Assembly (NCBI GenBank): GCA_046728115.1
Contig: JBKPDW010000376.1
Span: 1-15,443 of the forward strand
Direction of reading: 5' to 3'
DNA: 15,443 nucleotides
Source: CAVSWN01 sp046728115
GTDB lineage: Bacteria > Acidobacteriota > Vicinamibacteria > Vicinamibacterales > CAVVIG01
The number at the start of each line of letters is the position of its first letter. Position 1 is the stretch's first letter. The notes under the pieces were generated by a model. It saw only the letters and a program-made list of their open reading frames with translations, had not been told where the DNA came from and made no database searches. Made by a program: the position numbers and the translations under genes. Below are positions 1 through 6,787 of the stretch, one piece after another.

Positions 1-143
1 ATCATCAGAATCGAGCGCAGCAGCACGAGGTTCGCGGTCTGGCTTCCCGATCCGTTGACGGTAGCGACTTGAATGCTGAAATCGTTGACCACGCGCTGCC
101 GGGTGGCGGCGGCGGATTGTTCCTGGACGGCTACATCGGACAT
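1..143 (-). CDS. korA: 2-oxoglutarate:ferredoxin oxidoreductase alpha subunit, N-terminal fragment (runs off the left edge)
   Basis: The minus-strand reading from the ATG at 143 gives MSDVAVQEQSAAATRQRVVNDFSIQVATVNGSGSQTANLVLLRS in pieces. The stretch 'VNDFSIQVATVNGSGSQ' is the characteristic start of the KorA-type alpha subunit, which carries the gamma-like domain at its N-terminus. The family oxidatively decarboxylates 2-oxoglutarate to succinyl-CoA in the cytoplasm and reduces ferredoxin. Only about 47 codons are visible, so the pyrimidine-binding domains cannot be checked. AAGGA (complement of 151-155) lies 7 nt before the ATG and supports this start. sucCD and sdhCAB downstream in the window catalyse the next two steps of the same pathway, which strengthens the call. 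Another 2-oxoacid substrate is possible from the fragment alone. Confidence 0.85.
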   Translation of the reverse strand, partial: MSDVAVQEQSAAATRQRVVNDFSIQVATVNGSGSQTANLVLLRSILM

Positions 144-190
144 TCTAAAGTCCTTGCTCCGTATGAAGATAGAGGAATAGCGACCGGAAA

Positions 191-219
191 AGTATATCAC
201 GCGAATCGATGGCGACCGA
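191..219 (-). promoter_or_regulatory. candidate korA promoter
   Basis: On the minus strand TATACT (complement of 191-196) is a good -10 match and would place the start of transcription about 40 nt ahead of the korA ATG at 143. The -35 position around 214-219 reads TCGGTC, a poor match, so the assignment rests on the -10 box. The 126-bp gap between 144 and 269 must also hold the promoter of the divergent Fe-S/cNMP gene, but I see no convincing box pair for that direction. Confidence 0.3.
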
Positions 220-269
220 CACATCGGCAGAGCGCATGAACGGTATGCGCATCGAGCATCGATCACCTC

Positions 270-2876
270 GTGCAGTCGGCGATGTCCGGAGACGACGTGG
301 TATTCTCCAGCTCTCCAATGGCTGTAAACGTATCTGAGGCGACGTGGGTGGAACGCGTCCGCGTCGCGGCGCTGTTCGTATTTCCAGGGCTGGTTGCATT
401 CTGTCTGCTCGCGCCCGCACGCGCAGGGCGGATCTTCTGGACCGTTGCTATCGCGTCGCTTCCGCTCTTCTTCGTCATCGCCGGCTATCATCGTTGGCGT
501 CGAATCTGTCCGCTGGCATTCGTGGCCCAGCTGCCGGTCCGTTTCGGTTTCGGCGGCCGGCGGCGGGCCGGCCGATGGATGCAGGCGCACGCGTATCACA
601 TCAGCTTCGCCATGTTGCTGGTCTCGTTGTGGCTGCGGCTGGTTGCCACCAACGGCGATGGATACGCGCTCGCGACGTTTCTCGTCGCCCTCTCCCTCGT
701 TGCAGTGACGACCGACTGGATCTTCACCGGCAAAACCTGGTGCAACTACGTCTGTCCGGTTTCGTTCGTGGAGAAGATCTACACTGAGCCGCGCAACCTG
801 CGGGCGACGTCGAATTCGCAGTGTGCGAAATGTACGGCGTGCAAACCGGCCTGCCCCGACATCAACGAGGAAAACAGCTACTGGAAGGAAGTGCTGCTGC
901 CGGCCAAGCGCGACGTGTACTACGCGTTTCCAGGTCTGGTCTTCGCGTTCTACTTCTACTACTTCGTTCAGGCCGGCAGCTGGGAGTACTACTTCGGCGG
1001 CCGCTGGACCAACCAGGTCGGACTGGTGCGTACCGCCTTTCTTCCCGGCGGCGACGCCACAACGGCCGGTGTCTTCTTCCTGCCATCCGTTCCCCGCGCG
1101 GTTGCCGCGGCCGTCACGCTCCTCCTCGGCGCGCTCACCAGCCTCGGGATTTTCGCGGTGATCGAACGAAGTATCGGGGACTGGCTGATCACGAGCGGCC
1201 GCGCGATCGACAGAGCGGGTGTGCGCCACGTGATGTTCACGCTCGCGGCGTTCAGCGCCTTTCTGACCTTCTACTCCTTCGCAGGCGCCCCAACGCTGCG
1301 CCTGGTCACCGGCCTTCCGCATCTGTTCCAGCTGCTGGTCGTCATCACCGCCTCGATCTTCCTGATGCGCCGCCTGATGCGTCGTCAAACCGAGTTCGTC
1401 GAAGAGACGCTCGCGCGGCAGATCATTGCCAAGTGGCCCTGGAGCGACACGCCGCCTCCGAGGGATCTCCGGGAGGCATTCCTCGTCCATCGCATCCGAT
1501 CCCAGTCCAACGAGGAAGATCGAGCTCGCGCGCTGCTGCTCTACAAGGACGCCGTACGCGACTCGGTGACGTGCGGCATCGTGTCGCGCGCCGAGGTGCA
1601 TCGGCTCGACTCCATTCGCGATCAGATGCGCATCTCCCAGGCCGATCACGAGCGCATCATGGCGGACCTGGCTGAGGAACAGCGCGGGATGCCCGGCGCG
1701 CTTGGTGTGTCACCCGAAAAGCACCTGCAGCTCGAGACGTACGCGCAGGCGCTCGGCGTTCACCTGGCGCGCCGTCGCACTACCGGTGCGGTCGACGACG
1801 AAACGGTTCGTGCACTGCGCGAGGAATACGGCGTCACCGAAGCGGAGCACGCGGCGGTCGTCGACGGCCTCGTTCGGCGCAACGAGGGACTGGCCGCGCA
1901 CCTGCTCGACGTGCCGGCCACGATCGAGACGGCTCACGAGGCGATCGATCGCATGCGGGCCATGGGAACGCCGGCTGCGCGGTTCCTGACGTTCCTCCTC
2001 CGCCGCCGATCCGAGCGCGCAGTAGACGGCCTGCTCGGGACCATCGGGAGCGACACCCCGGAGATCCGCGCCATTCGCGAGGGTCTGCTGTCGCCGGACG
2101 CGGCCGCGAGGACCGCGGCCCTCGGTGCGCTCGGATCCCGGGTGTCGCCCGGGGTCGCCGATCGGCTGAGGACCGCGCAGGAGCGCGCGCGTGGGGACCT
2201 CGGGGCGCACGCCGACCTTCCGACCCTGCTCCGATCGCAGTTCACGAGTCCCGATCCGTATATCCGCGCGTCGGCGCTGTACTCGCTGGAATCGCTCGAC
2301 GCCGTCACCGCCGACGATTACACCGCGCTCGACGGCGACGAGCATCCCGTCGTGCAGGAGATGGTCACGGTCGGGCGGCGCGTCATCGACGGCAGCGCGC
2401 TCCGCCTGGAACCGACGACGATCGCGAAGATGATCGGCCTCAAGGCGATCGAGATTTTCGGCGCGCTCGAGCCGGAGGATCTGGCGCAGCTCGCGCGCGA
2501 AGGGAGCGAGTCGTGGTTCGCGCCAGACGAAGTGCTGTGCCGCGAGGGTGAACTGGGCGACGAGGTGTTCGTCCTGCTCGACGGCGAGGTCTCGATTCTG
2601 CGGCGCGACGGCGGCATAGAGCGCCTCGTCGGCGTCGAGGGCCCTGGCAGCGTAATCGGGGAGCTGGCGGTGCTCGACCCCGCACCGCGGCGCGCGACCG
2701 TCGTGGCGTCGCTCGCGGGCGTACGGTCGCTCCGTCTGGACGGCAAATCGTTCCGTCAGGCGCTTTCGTCCAGTCCGGCCGTATCCGAGGTTATCATTCG
2801 CATGCTCGCGCGGCGTATTCGAGCGCAGGATCTCAGCTCGAAACCCGCGGCCGATCAATCGCTACAAAGGAGATGA
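270..2876 (+). CDS. membrane ferredoxin-type (NapH/NosR-like) protein with helical-repeat middle and C-terminal cyclic-nucleotide-binding domain
   Basis: An 868-residue protein. Residues 30-370 hold about eight hydrophobic segments (roughly 31-50, 57-75, 108-126, 133-151, 216-237, 276-298, 320-338, 349-367). The loop after segment 2 has a lone C80-P. The loop after segment 4 has the NapH/NosR-type W-C158-NYV-C162-P and then a [4Fe-4S] motif C185-x2-C188-x2-C191-x3-C195-P. Arginine-rich flanks suggest these loops face the cytoplasm. Residues 400-700 are soluble and helical: two similar units at about 425-470 and 491-536, then HEAT-like repeats. Residues 729-850 form a cyclic-nucleotide-binding fold with the phosphate cassette GELA (797-800) and PRRAT (806-810). 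No helix-turn-helix follows, so it is not a CRP-type regulator. Likely role: membrane electron transfer gated by a cyclic nucleotide (inference). Start is uncertain: GTG 270, ATG 282 or ATG 318 are in frame, and none has a strong ribosome binding site. It is divergent from korA and 4 bp ahead of the globin gene. Confidence 0.8.
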   Translation: MQSAMSGDDVVFSSSPMAVNVSEATWVERVRVAALFVFPGLVAFCLLAPARAGRIFWTVAIASLPLFFVIAGYHRWRRICPLAFVAQLPVRFGFGGRRRAGRWMQAHAYHISFAMLLVSLWLRLVATNGDGYALATFLVALSLVAVTTDWIFTGKTWCNYVCPVSFVEKIYTEPRNLRATSNSQCAKCTACKPACPDINEENSYWKEVLLPAKRDVYYAFPGLVFAFYFYYFVQAGSWEYYFGGRWTNQVGLVRTAFLPGGDATTAGVFFLPSVPRAVAAAVTLLLGALTSLGIFAVIERSIGDWLITSGRAIDRAGVRHVMFTLAAFSAFLTFYSFAGAPTLRLVTGLPHLFQLLVVITASIFLMRRLMRRQTEFVEETLARQIIAKWPWSDTPPPRDLREAFLVHRIRSQSNEEDRARALLLYKDAVRDSVTCGIVSRAEVHRLDSIRDQMRISQADHERIMADLAEEQRGMPGALGVSPEKHLQLETYAQALGVHLARRRTTGAVDDETVRALREEYGVTEAEHAAVVDGLVRRNEGLAAHLLDVPATIETAHEAIDRMRAMGTPAARFLTFLLRRRSERAVDGLLGTIGSDTPEIRAIREGLLSPDAAARTAALGALGSRVSPGVADRLRTAQERARGDLGAHADLPTLLRSQFTSPDPYIRASALYSLESLDAVTADDYTALDGDEHPVVQEMVTVGRRVIDGSALRLEPTTIAKMIGLKAIEIFGALEPEDLAQLAREGSESWFAPDEVLCREGELGDEVFVLLDGEVSILRRDGGIERLVGVEGPGSVIGELAVLDPAPRRATVVASLAGVRSLRLDGKSFRQALSSSPAVSEVIIRMLARRIRAQDLSSKPAADQSLQRR

Positions 2877-2880
2877 GTCT

Positions 2881-3405
2881 ATGGCAATCAGGTCGCTGAA
2901 AGTCTTTCTGCTCGCAGCCGTCATCACCATTCCGCTGGCCGCGCAATCCCAGTCGCCGCCGATGGGACCGTCGCCGAAGGCGCAGATTCGCGACGGCAAG
3001 ACGCTCTATCAGCGGCTTGGTGGCTACGACGCGATCGCGAAGACGGTGGATGCGTTCCTCCCGCACCTCCTCGCCGCCGATCCGAAGATCCCGAACATGA
3101 TCTCGGGTCTGTCGCAGGCATCGCGGATGCGGAATCGGCAGATGATCGTCGATCAGATCTGCATGCTGACCGGCGGCCCCTGTCTGTTCGTTGGCAGGCC
3201 GAACGACGTGACCCATCAGGGCCTGGAGATCACCCAGGAAATGTGGGACAAATCGCAGAAGGCTCTGGCCGACACGCTCGACGAATTGAAAGTCAAGGAG
3301 CCGGAACGGTCAGAGCTCCTGGCGGTCATCGATGATCTGAAGGGCGACATCATCCAGAAGCCCAAGCCGCCTGGCGCCGGCCGCAGCGGACGGAGCGGAC
3401 AGTAG
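2881..3405 (+). CDS. exported group 1 truncated hemoglobin
   Basis: A 174-residue protein. Residues 1-23 look like a Sec signal peptide: K/R near the start, hydrophobic VFLLAAVITIPLA, and a small-residue cleavage region AAQS. The mature part opens with LYQRLGGYDAIAKTVDAF (43-59 region), the group 1 (TrHbN-like) globin signature. TGGPC at 97-101 and H112 in THQGLEIT, the expected proximal haem ligand, follow. The usual B10 tyrosine after the conserved Phe appears to be Leu60, which would alter the distal pocket. A basic Pro/Gly tail (160-174) extends past the globin fold. Family roles include NO dioxygenation and oxygen binding; here the action would be outside the cytoplasm. AAAGGAG at 2866-2872 sits 8 nt before the ATG, and only 4 bp separate it from the membrane Fe-S/cNMP gene, so the two are surely co-transcribed and may be redox partners (inference). 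Confidence 0.88.
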   Translation: MAIRSLKVFLLAAVITIPLAAQSQSPPMGPSPKAQIRDGKTLYQRLGGYDAIAKTVDAFLPHLLAADPKIPNMISGLSQASRMRNRQMIVDQICMLTGGPCLFVGRPNDVTHQGLEITQEMWDKSQKALADTLDELKVKEPERSELLAVIDDLKGDIIQKPKPPGAGRSGRSGQ

Positions 3406-3408
3406 AAA

Positions 3409-3443
3409 TCTGAAGTCCGAAGTCAGAAGTCTGAAGTCTGAAG
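3409..3443. repeat. five tandem copies of a 7-bp unit (TCTGAAG)
   Basis: Units in order are TCTGAAG, TCCGAAG, TCAGAAG, TCTGAAG, TCTGAAG. The array begins 4 nt after the globin stop codon and lies between the convergent globin and RES toxin genes. It does not form a stable hairpin and has no T-run, so it is not an obvious terminator. A second heptamer array occurs at 9446-9470. Confidence 0.85.
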
Positions 3444-3463
3444 TGCGGCGGTGCGGTGGAACG

Positions 3464-4237
3464 CTACGGGCGATGCCACCGCAACGCCGCAATGCGCGGG
3501 TCGCTCGCAAACGCGTCGCGGCCGAATCCCAGACGCTGATCCGGAAACTCGCACATCGCGCGGGCGCCCTGAGGCCCGAGATCGATTCGCCACCGTTGCA
3601 GCGCAACCGGTCTCCGGGAGGCGAACGCGCCGCATGTGAGGAGCGCGATGTTCGCGCCGGCCGGCGATGCGGGATCGCGCGCGGACTCGTAGCGCAGCAC
3701 GCCGAGGTTCGCCGACCTGGCCGCATCCGCAAGCGTGTGACACGCCGTGTAATCCGTGCGGTTCGTCCACAGCGCGCGATCGCGCGCGAACGGCGCCTTC
3801 GTGAGATCCAGCCCCGCCGTCTTGTACCTCACTGAAAACGCGGTGTACTCGCCGGCATTCGCCGGCCACGGGGTCTCGGGTGAGTCCGAGAAGAACAGCA
3901 GCCGGTGAAAGGCCATCTCCGCGATCGCGGTCGCTGGCCCTTCCGATCCGTAGAAGACGCCGGGCGATAGCCCGGCGCGGCGGAATCGCGATCCAATCGG
4001 GTACGGTGCGCCGTACCGAAACGGTGTGAAGAGCAGATAGTGAAGGTGACGGCAGTCGACCGGAACCGACGGCTTCGTCGGCTCCAGCAGCAGTTCGAGC
4101 ACCGTTTGCTCGTCGACGGTATCGACGAGCTTCATCGTCGAGACGCGATATTGCGATTCGACGACGCGCCAGCACACTCCCGAGAGCCGGCGGCGCTCAC
4201 GCGAGAGCGCGGCGGACGTCCAGGTACGAGACGACAT
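3464..4237 (-). CDS. RES-domain toxin of a type II toxin-antitoxin pair (MbcT/ParT-like)
   Basis: A 257-residue product if read from the ATG at 4237. The domain opens with CWRVVESQYRVSTMKLVDT (22-40) and continues through LLFTPFRYG (68-76), GVFYGSE (93-99), TAIAEMAFHR (103-112) and LRYESARDP (181-189). These supply the Arg74, Glu107 and Ser185 that give the RES family its name, plus Tyr75 and Tyr96. Characterised relatives modify or degrade NAD+ or ADP-ribosylate targets and arrest growth. The residues visible here suggest an intact enzyme. The ATG at 4237 overlaps the antitoxin by 41 bp; an in-frame GTG at 4177 (residue 21) would abolish the overlap and start right at the domain, so the true start is open. 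It follows its antitoxin in the usual order for this class. Confidence 0.88.
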   Translation of the reverse strand: MSSRTWTSAALSRERRRLSGVCWRVVESQYRVSTMKLVDTVDEQTVLELLLEPTKPSVPVDCRHLHYLLFTPFRYGAPYPIGSRFRRAGLSPGVFYGSEGPATAIAEMAFHRLLFFSDSPETPWPANAGEYTAFSVRYKTAGLDLTKAPFARDRALWTNRTDYTACHTLADAARSANLGVLRYESARDPASPAGANIALLTCGAFASRRPVALQRWRIDLGPQGARAMCEFPDQRLGFGRDAFASDPRIAALRWHRP

Positions 4238-4577
4238 TCACGAGGCCCGAGACCGACTGGATCAGCGTCAGCGGCGTGCCGCCCAGCGAGAGGTTCTCGC
4301 TGCGCAGCCAGGCGCGTGCGACGGCTTCGTCGCCGCCAGCCATGGCATCGAGCGACCGAAATAGCCTGATGAAGATCAACGCGAGCTCGAAGGGCTTTTC
4401 GCCGGGCACCAGCGCGTACGATCCGGCGTTCATCCGCGAAACCGTGGCCTCGGAGACACCGATGATCCGCGCGAGGGCCTTGTGGGGAATGCTCAGGCGG
4501 GCAGCCGCCCTCAGCACCGCCTTGGTGGCGACCGCAGGGGTGTCCGCCGGTGCCTGCCGCGGCTCGGCCAGAGCCAT
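4197..4577 (-). CDS. Xre/MbcA/ParS-type antitoxin with DUF2384 toxin-binding domain
   Basis: A 126-residue protein. Residues 28-55 form a Xre-type helix-turn-helix (SIPHKALARIIGVSEATVSRMN). Residues 66-126 match the toxin-binding (DUF2384) domain, with AWLRSENLSLGGTPL at 89-103 followed by a C-terminal helix. The family neutralises RES toxins by blocking the active site and represses its own operon. The ATG at 4577 has a close TGAGGA (complement of 4581-4586). Its start lies only 33 bp beyond the sucD stop on the same strand, so it may receive read-through from sucCD as well as use its own promoter. The toxin gene follows immediately, overlapping or abutting the 3' end. Confidence 0.9.
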   Translation of the reverse strand: MALAEPRQAPADTPAVATKAVLRAAARLSIPHKALARIIGVSEATVSRMNAGSYALVPGEKPFELALIFIRLFRSLDAMAGGDEAVARAWLRSENLSLGGTPLTLIQSVSGLVNVVSYLDVRRALA

Positions 4578-4580
4578 ATT

Positions 4581-4620
4581 TCCTCAGAAAGATTCTAGCA
4601 CAAATCTATCTCAGGAAAGA
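4581..4620 (-). promoter_or_regulatory. candidate promoter and direct-repeat operator of the toxin-antitoxin operon
   Basis: Read on the minus strand, TAGAAT (complement of 4592-4597) is a plausible -10 box about 15 nt before the antitoxin ATG. Two direct copies of TCTTTC(C)TGAG occur, one starting at 4620 and running down, the other starting at 4592, exactly 28 nt apart. The first covers the -35 position and the sucD stop codon; the second covers the region between the -10 box and the ribosome binding site. The arrangement fits autoregulation by a helix-turn-helix antitoxin. The -35 match itself is weak. Confidence 0.4.
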
Positions 4621-5495
4621 CGCTGTCCCAGGCGCTCCGCAAGCGCGGATCCCATTTCGGCCGGACTCTTCACCACGAGCACTCCGGCCGCGGACAGCGC
4701 CGCCATCTTCTCCGCGGCGGTCCCCTTCCCGCCCGCGACGATCGCCCCGGCGTGACCCATCCGCCGGCCCGGTGGCGCCGTTTGGCCGGCGATGAAGCCG
4801 ACCACCGGTTTGCGAAAGTTCGACTTGATCCACGCGGCGGCATCTTCTTCGGCGGTGCCGCCAATCTCGCCGATCAGGATCACCGCGTCGGTCTCGGGAT
4901 CGTCGGCGAAGAGCGTCAGCGCATCGATGTGCGAGGTGCCAATCAGCGGATCGCCCCCGATGCCGATGCAGGTGCTCTGCCCGTGGCCGAGCCGCGTCAG
5001 TTGATGGATCGCTTCGTACGTCAGCGTTCCGCTCTTCGAGACGATGCCGATGCGTCCCTCCCGGCAGATGTTGCCGGGAATGATGCCGGCCTTGGCCTTT
5101 CCAGGCGAGATGACGCCCGGACAATTCGGCCCAACCAGCCGCGTCGCCGGGCGTGCCTTCAGGAACGTCATCGCCCGCATCATGTCGAGCGTCGGAATGC
5201 CTTCCGTAATGCACACGACGAGCGCGATGCCGGCATCCGCAGCTTCCATGACGGCGTCGGCCGCAAATGGCGGTGGCACGAAGATCACCGAGGCGTTGGC
5301 GCCGGTCCTTGCCACCGCGTCGTGCACGGTGTCGAAGATCGGCCAGCCTTCGTGCGTCGCGCCGCCCTTGCCCGGCGTGACGCCGCCGACGACCGTGGTT
5401 CCGTACCTCGCCGCCTGTTTCGCGTGAAACGTACCCTCGCGGCCGGTGAGACCCTGAACGATCAAACGTGTCGATTTATCAAGCAGTACGGCCAT
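4611..5495 (-). CDS. sucD: succinyl-CoA synthetase (ADP-forming), alpha subunit
   Basis: A 294-residue protein of typical SucD length. It opens with the CoA-binding Rossmann region (LIVQGLTGREGTFHAKQ, 11-27; GGVTPGKGG, 37-45). It contains VGPNCPGVISPG (121-132) and the phosphohistidine loop GHAGAIV with His248. The alpha subunit holds CoA and the phosphorylated histidine, and with SucC makes ATP or GTP from succinyl-CoA. The ATG at 5495 gives the canonical MAVLLDKSTRLIV start but has no clear ribosome binding site. It lies 76 bp downstream of sucC, and the spacer holds a self-complementary repeat. The TGA at 4611-4613 overlaps the presumed control region of the following toxin-antitoxin pair. 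Confidence 0.97.
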   Translation of the reverse strand: MAVLLDKSTRLIVQGLTGREGTFHAKQAARYGTTVVGGVTPGKGGATHEGWPIFDTVHDAVARTGANASVIFVPPPFAADAVMEAADAGIALVVCITEGIPTLDMMRAMTFLKARPATRLVGPNCPGVISPGKAKAGIIPGNICREGRIGIVSKSGTLTYEAIHQLTRLGHGQSTCIGIGGDPLIGTSHIDALTLFADDPETDAVILIGEIGGTAEEDAAAWIKSNFRKPVVGFIAGQTAPPGRRMGHAGAIVAGGKGTAAEKMAALSAAGVLVVKSPAEMGSALAERLGQRLS

Positions 5496-5504
5496 GACGT
5501 TTCA

Positions 5505-5566
5505 GCCACGAAAACACGCAGCACGAAATCAGGAAGTGCTTTGTGGTGTTTTCGTGATTTCGTGGC
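5505..5566. repeat. self-complementary CACGAAA-rich intergenic repeat between sucC and sucD
   Basis: The spacer contains two overlapping inverted repeats. CACGAAAACAC (5507-5517) is a perfect complement of 5546-5556, and CACGAAATCA (5522-5531) is a perfect complement of 5555-5564. GCCACGAAA (5505-5513) can also pair with 5558-5566. Because the arms are interleaved, the RNA can form one hairpin or the other, not both fully. The element ends 9 nt upstream of the sucD ATG in transcription order. It looks like a dispersed degenerate intergenic repeat rather than a classical terminator, since no T-run follows. Confidence 0.75.
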
Positions 5567-5571
5567 CGATC

Positions 5572-6732
5572 CTATGCTGCAAGCTGGACGACTTTCTCTG
5601 CGGCTTCGTCCATCGAGTCCGCTGTCGTGAAGTTCATCGCACTTTCCCTGAGCAGCCGCTTCCCTTCCTCGACGTTCGTCCCTTCCATGCGGATCACGAT
5701 TGGCACGTGAACTCCCAGCTCCTTCACGGCGGCGATGACACCCTGTGCCAGCACGTCGCAGCGGAGGATCCCGCCGAAGATGTTGATCAGCACCGCTTTC
5801 ACGTTCTTGTCGGACATCAGGATCCTGAACGCGTCCCTGATCTGATCCGCGTTGGCCCCGCCGCCCACGTCCAGAAAATTGGCCGGCTCGCCACCGGCGA
5901 GCTTGATGATGTCCATGGTCGCCATGGCCAGGCCCGCGCCGTTCACCATGCAGCCGATGTTGCCGTCCAGGTGGACGTAGTTGAGCGACGACTTGGATGC
6001 CTCGATCTCGAGCGGATCCTCCTCGGACAAATCCCGCAAATCGCGAATGTCCGTCTGACGATACAAAGCGTTGTCGTCGAAGTTCATCTTCGCATCGAGG
6101 GCCAGCAGGTCGCCGGCCCTGGTGACAACGAGCGGATTGATTTCAACCAGCGACGCATCCGTGGCGACGAACGCCTCGTACAGCGACGTCGCCAGCTTGA
6201 CGAACTTGCCGATCTGCTGCCCCTTCAATCCGATGCCGAATCCGAGTTGCCGCGCCTCGAACGGCATGACGCCGACGCCGGGATCGATGTGCACGCGGAT
6301 GATTTGTTCTGGCGTTTTCGCGGCGACCTCTTCGATGTCCATGCCGCCGGCGGCGCTGCCCATCATCACCGGCTTCCCGGCCGCGCGATCGAGGAGCAGG
6401 CTCAAATAGAGCTCGCGCTCCATCTGCAATCCCTCTTCGATGAGCACGCGGTTCACGACGCGGCCTTCGGGTCCGGTTTGATGCGTGACCAGCGTCATGC
6501 CGATCATCGCGCGCGCGATGGATTCGGCCTCGTCAGCCGACTTCGCAAGCTTGATGCCACCGGCCTTTCCACGGCCGCCCGCATGAATCTGCGCTTTGAC
6601 GACGACGATGGATCCACCGAGACGGCGCGCGATGTCGCCAGCCTCGGCAGCATTGAACGCAATCTCGCCGCGCGGGACGGGCACGCCATGCTTCGCGAGA
6701 ATCGCCTTGGCTTGATATTCGTGGATTTTCAT
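5572..6732 (-). CDS. sucC: succinyl-CoA synthetase (ADP-forming), beta subunit
   Basis: The ATG at 6732 gives a 386-residue protein starting MKIHEYQAKAILAKHGVPVP, the standard SucC start and length. An in-frame extension to 6828 exists but would add unrelated residues and run into sdhC, so I reject it. The N-terminal ATP-grasp domain shows VVVKAQIHAGGRGKAGG (43-59) and later VEINPLV. The C-terminal CoA-ligase domain has GNIGCMVNGAGLAMATMD and FLDVGGGA. It binds nucleotide and succinate and works with SucD in the TCA cycle. No strong ribosome binding site precedes the ATG, and a promoter can be placed only a few tens of bases upstream. It is divergent from sdhC, the next enzyme of the pathway. 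Confidence 0.97.
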   Translation of the reverse strand: MKIHEYQAKAILAKHGVPVPRGEIAFNAAEAGDIARRLGGSIVVVKAQIHAGGRGKAGGIKLAKSADEAESIARAMIGMTLVTHQTGPEGRVVNRVLIEEGLQMERELYLSLLLDRAAGKPVMMGSAAGGMDIEEVAAKTPEQIIRVHIDPGVGVMPFEARQLGFGIGLKGQQIGKFVKLATSLYEAFVATDASLVEINPLVVTRAGDLLALDAKMNFDDNALYRQTDIRDLRDLSEEDPLEIEASKSSLNYVHLDGNIGCMVNGAGLAMATMDIIKLAGGEPANFLDVGGGANADQIRDAFRILMSDKNVKAVLINIFGGILRCDVLAQGVIAAVKELGVHVPIVIRMEGTNVEEGKRLLRESAMNFTTADSMDEAAEKVVQLAA

Positions 6733-6749
6733 ACGGCAGGAAACTCTTG

Positions 6750-6778
6750 ATGCTAACTTGCGTGTGTTCGCTGCGCAA
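6750..6778 (-). promoter_or_regulatory. sucC: candidate sucC promoter
   Basis: On the minus strand TTGCGC (complement of 6773-6778) and TAGCAT (complement of 6750-6755) are separated by 17 nt. Each matches three to four of six consensus positions. Transcription would begin about 11 nt before the sucC ATG, giving a very short leader that agrees with the missing ribosome binding site. The -35 box lies inside the palindrome at 6771-6793. Confidence 0.4.
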
Positions 6779-6787
6779 CTGTAAACT
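6758..6787 (+). promoter_or_regulatory. sdhC: candidate sdhC promoter
   Basis: TTGCGT (6758-6763) and TAAACT (6782-6787) are separated by 18 nt; both are partial matches to the sigma-70 boxes. Transcription would start at or within a few bases of the sdhC ATG at 6798, so the message could be nearly leaderless. The -10 box is in the loop of the palindrome at 6771-6793. Supported only by pattern. Confidence 0.3.

Noticed and set aside
3409..3443. CRISPR array
   Set aside because: Units are only 7 bp with no spacers, and there are no cas genes.
3423..4175. Minus-strand open frame of 250 codons overlapping the RES toxin
   Set aside because: It is another frame of the same region; the 3464-4237 frame carries the RES motifs, while this one is Arg-rich with no recognisable domain.
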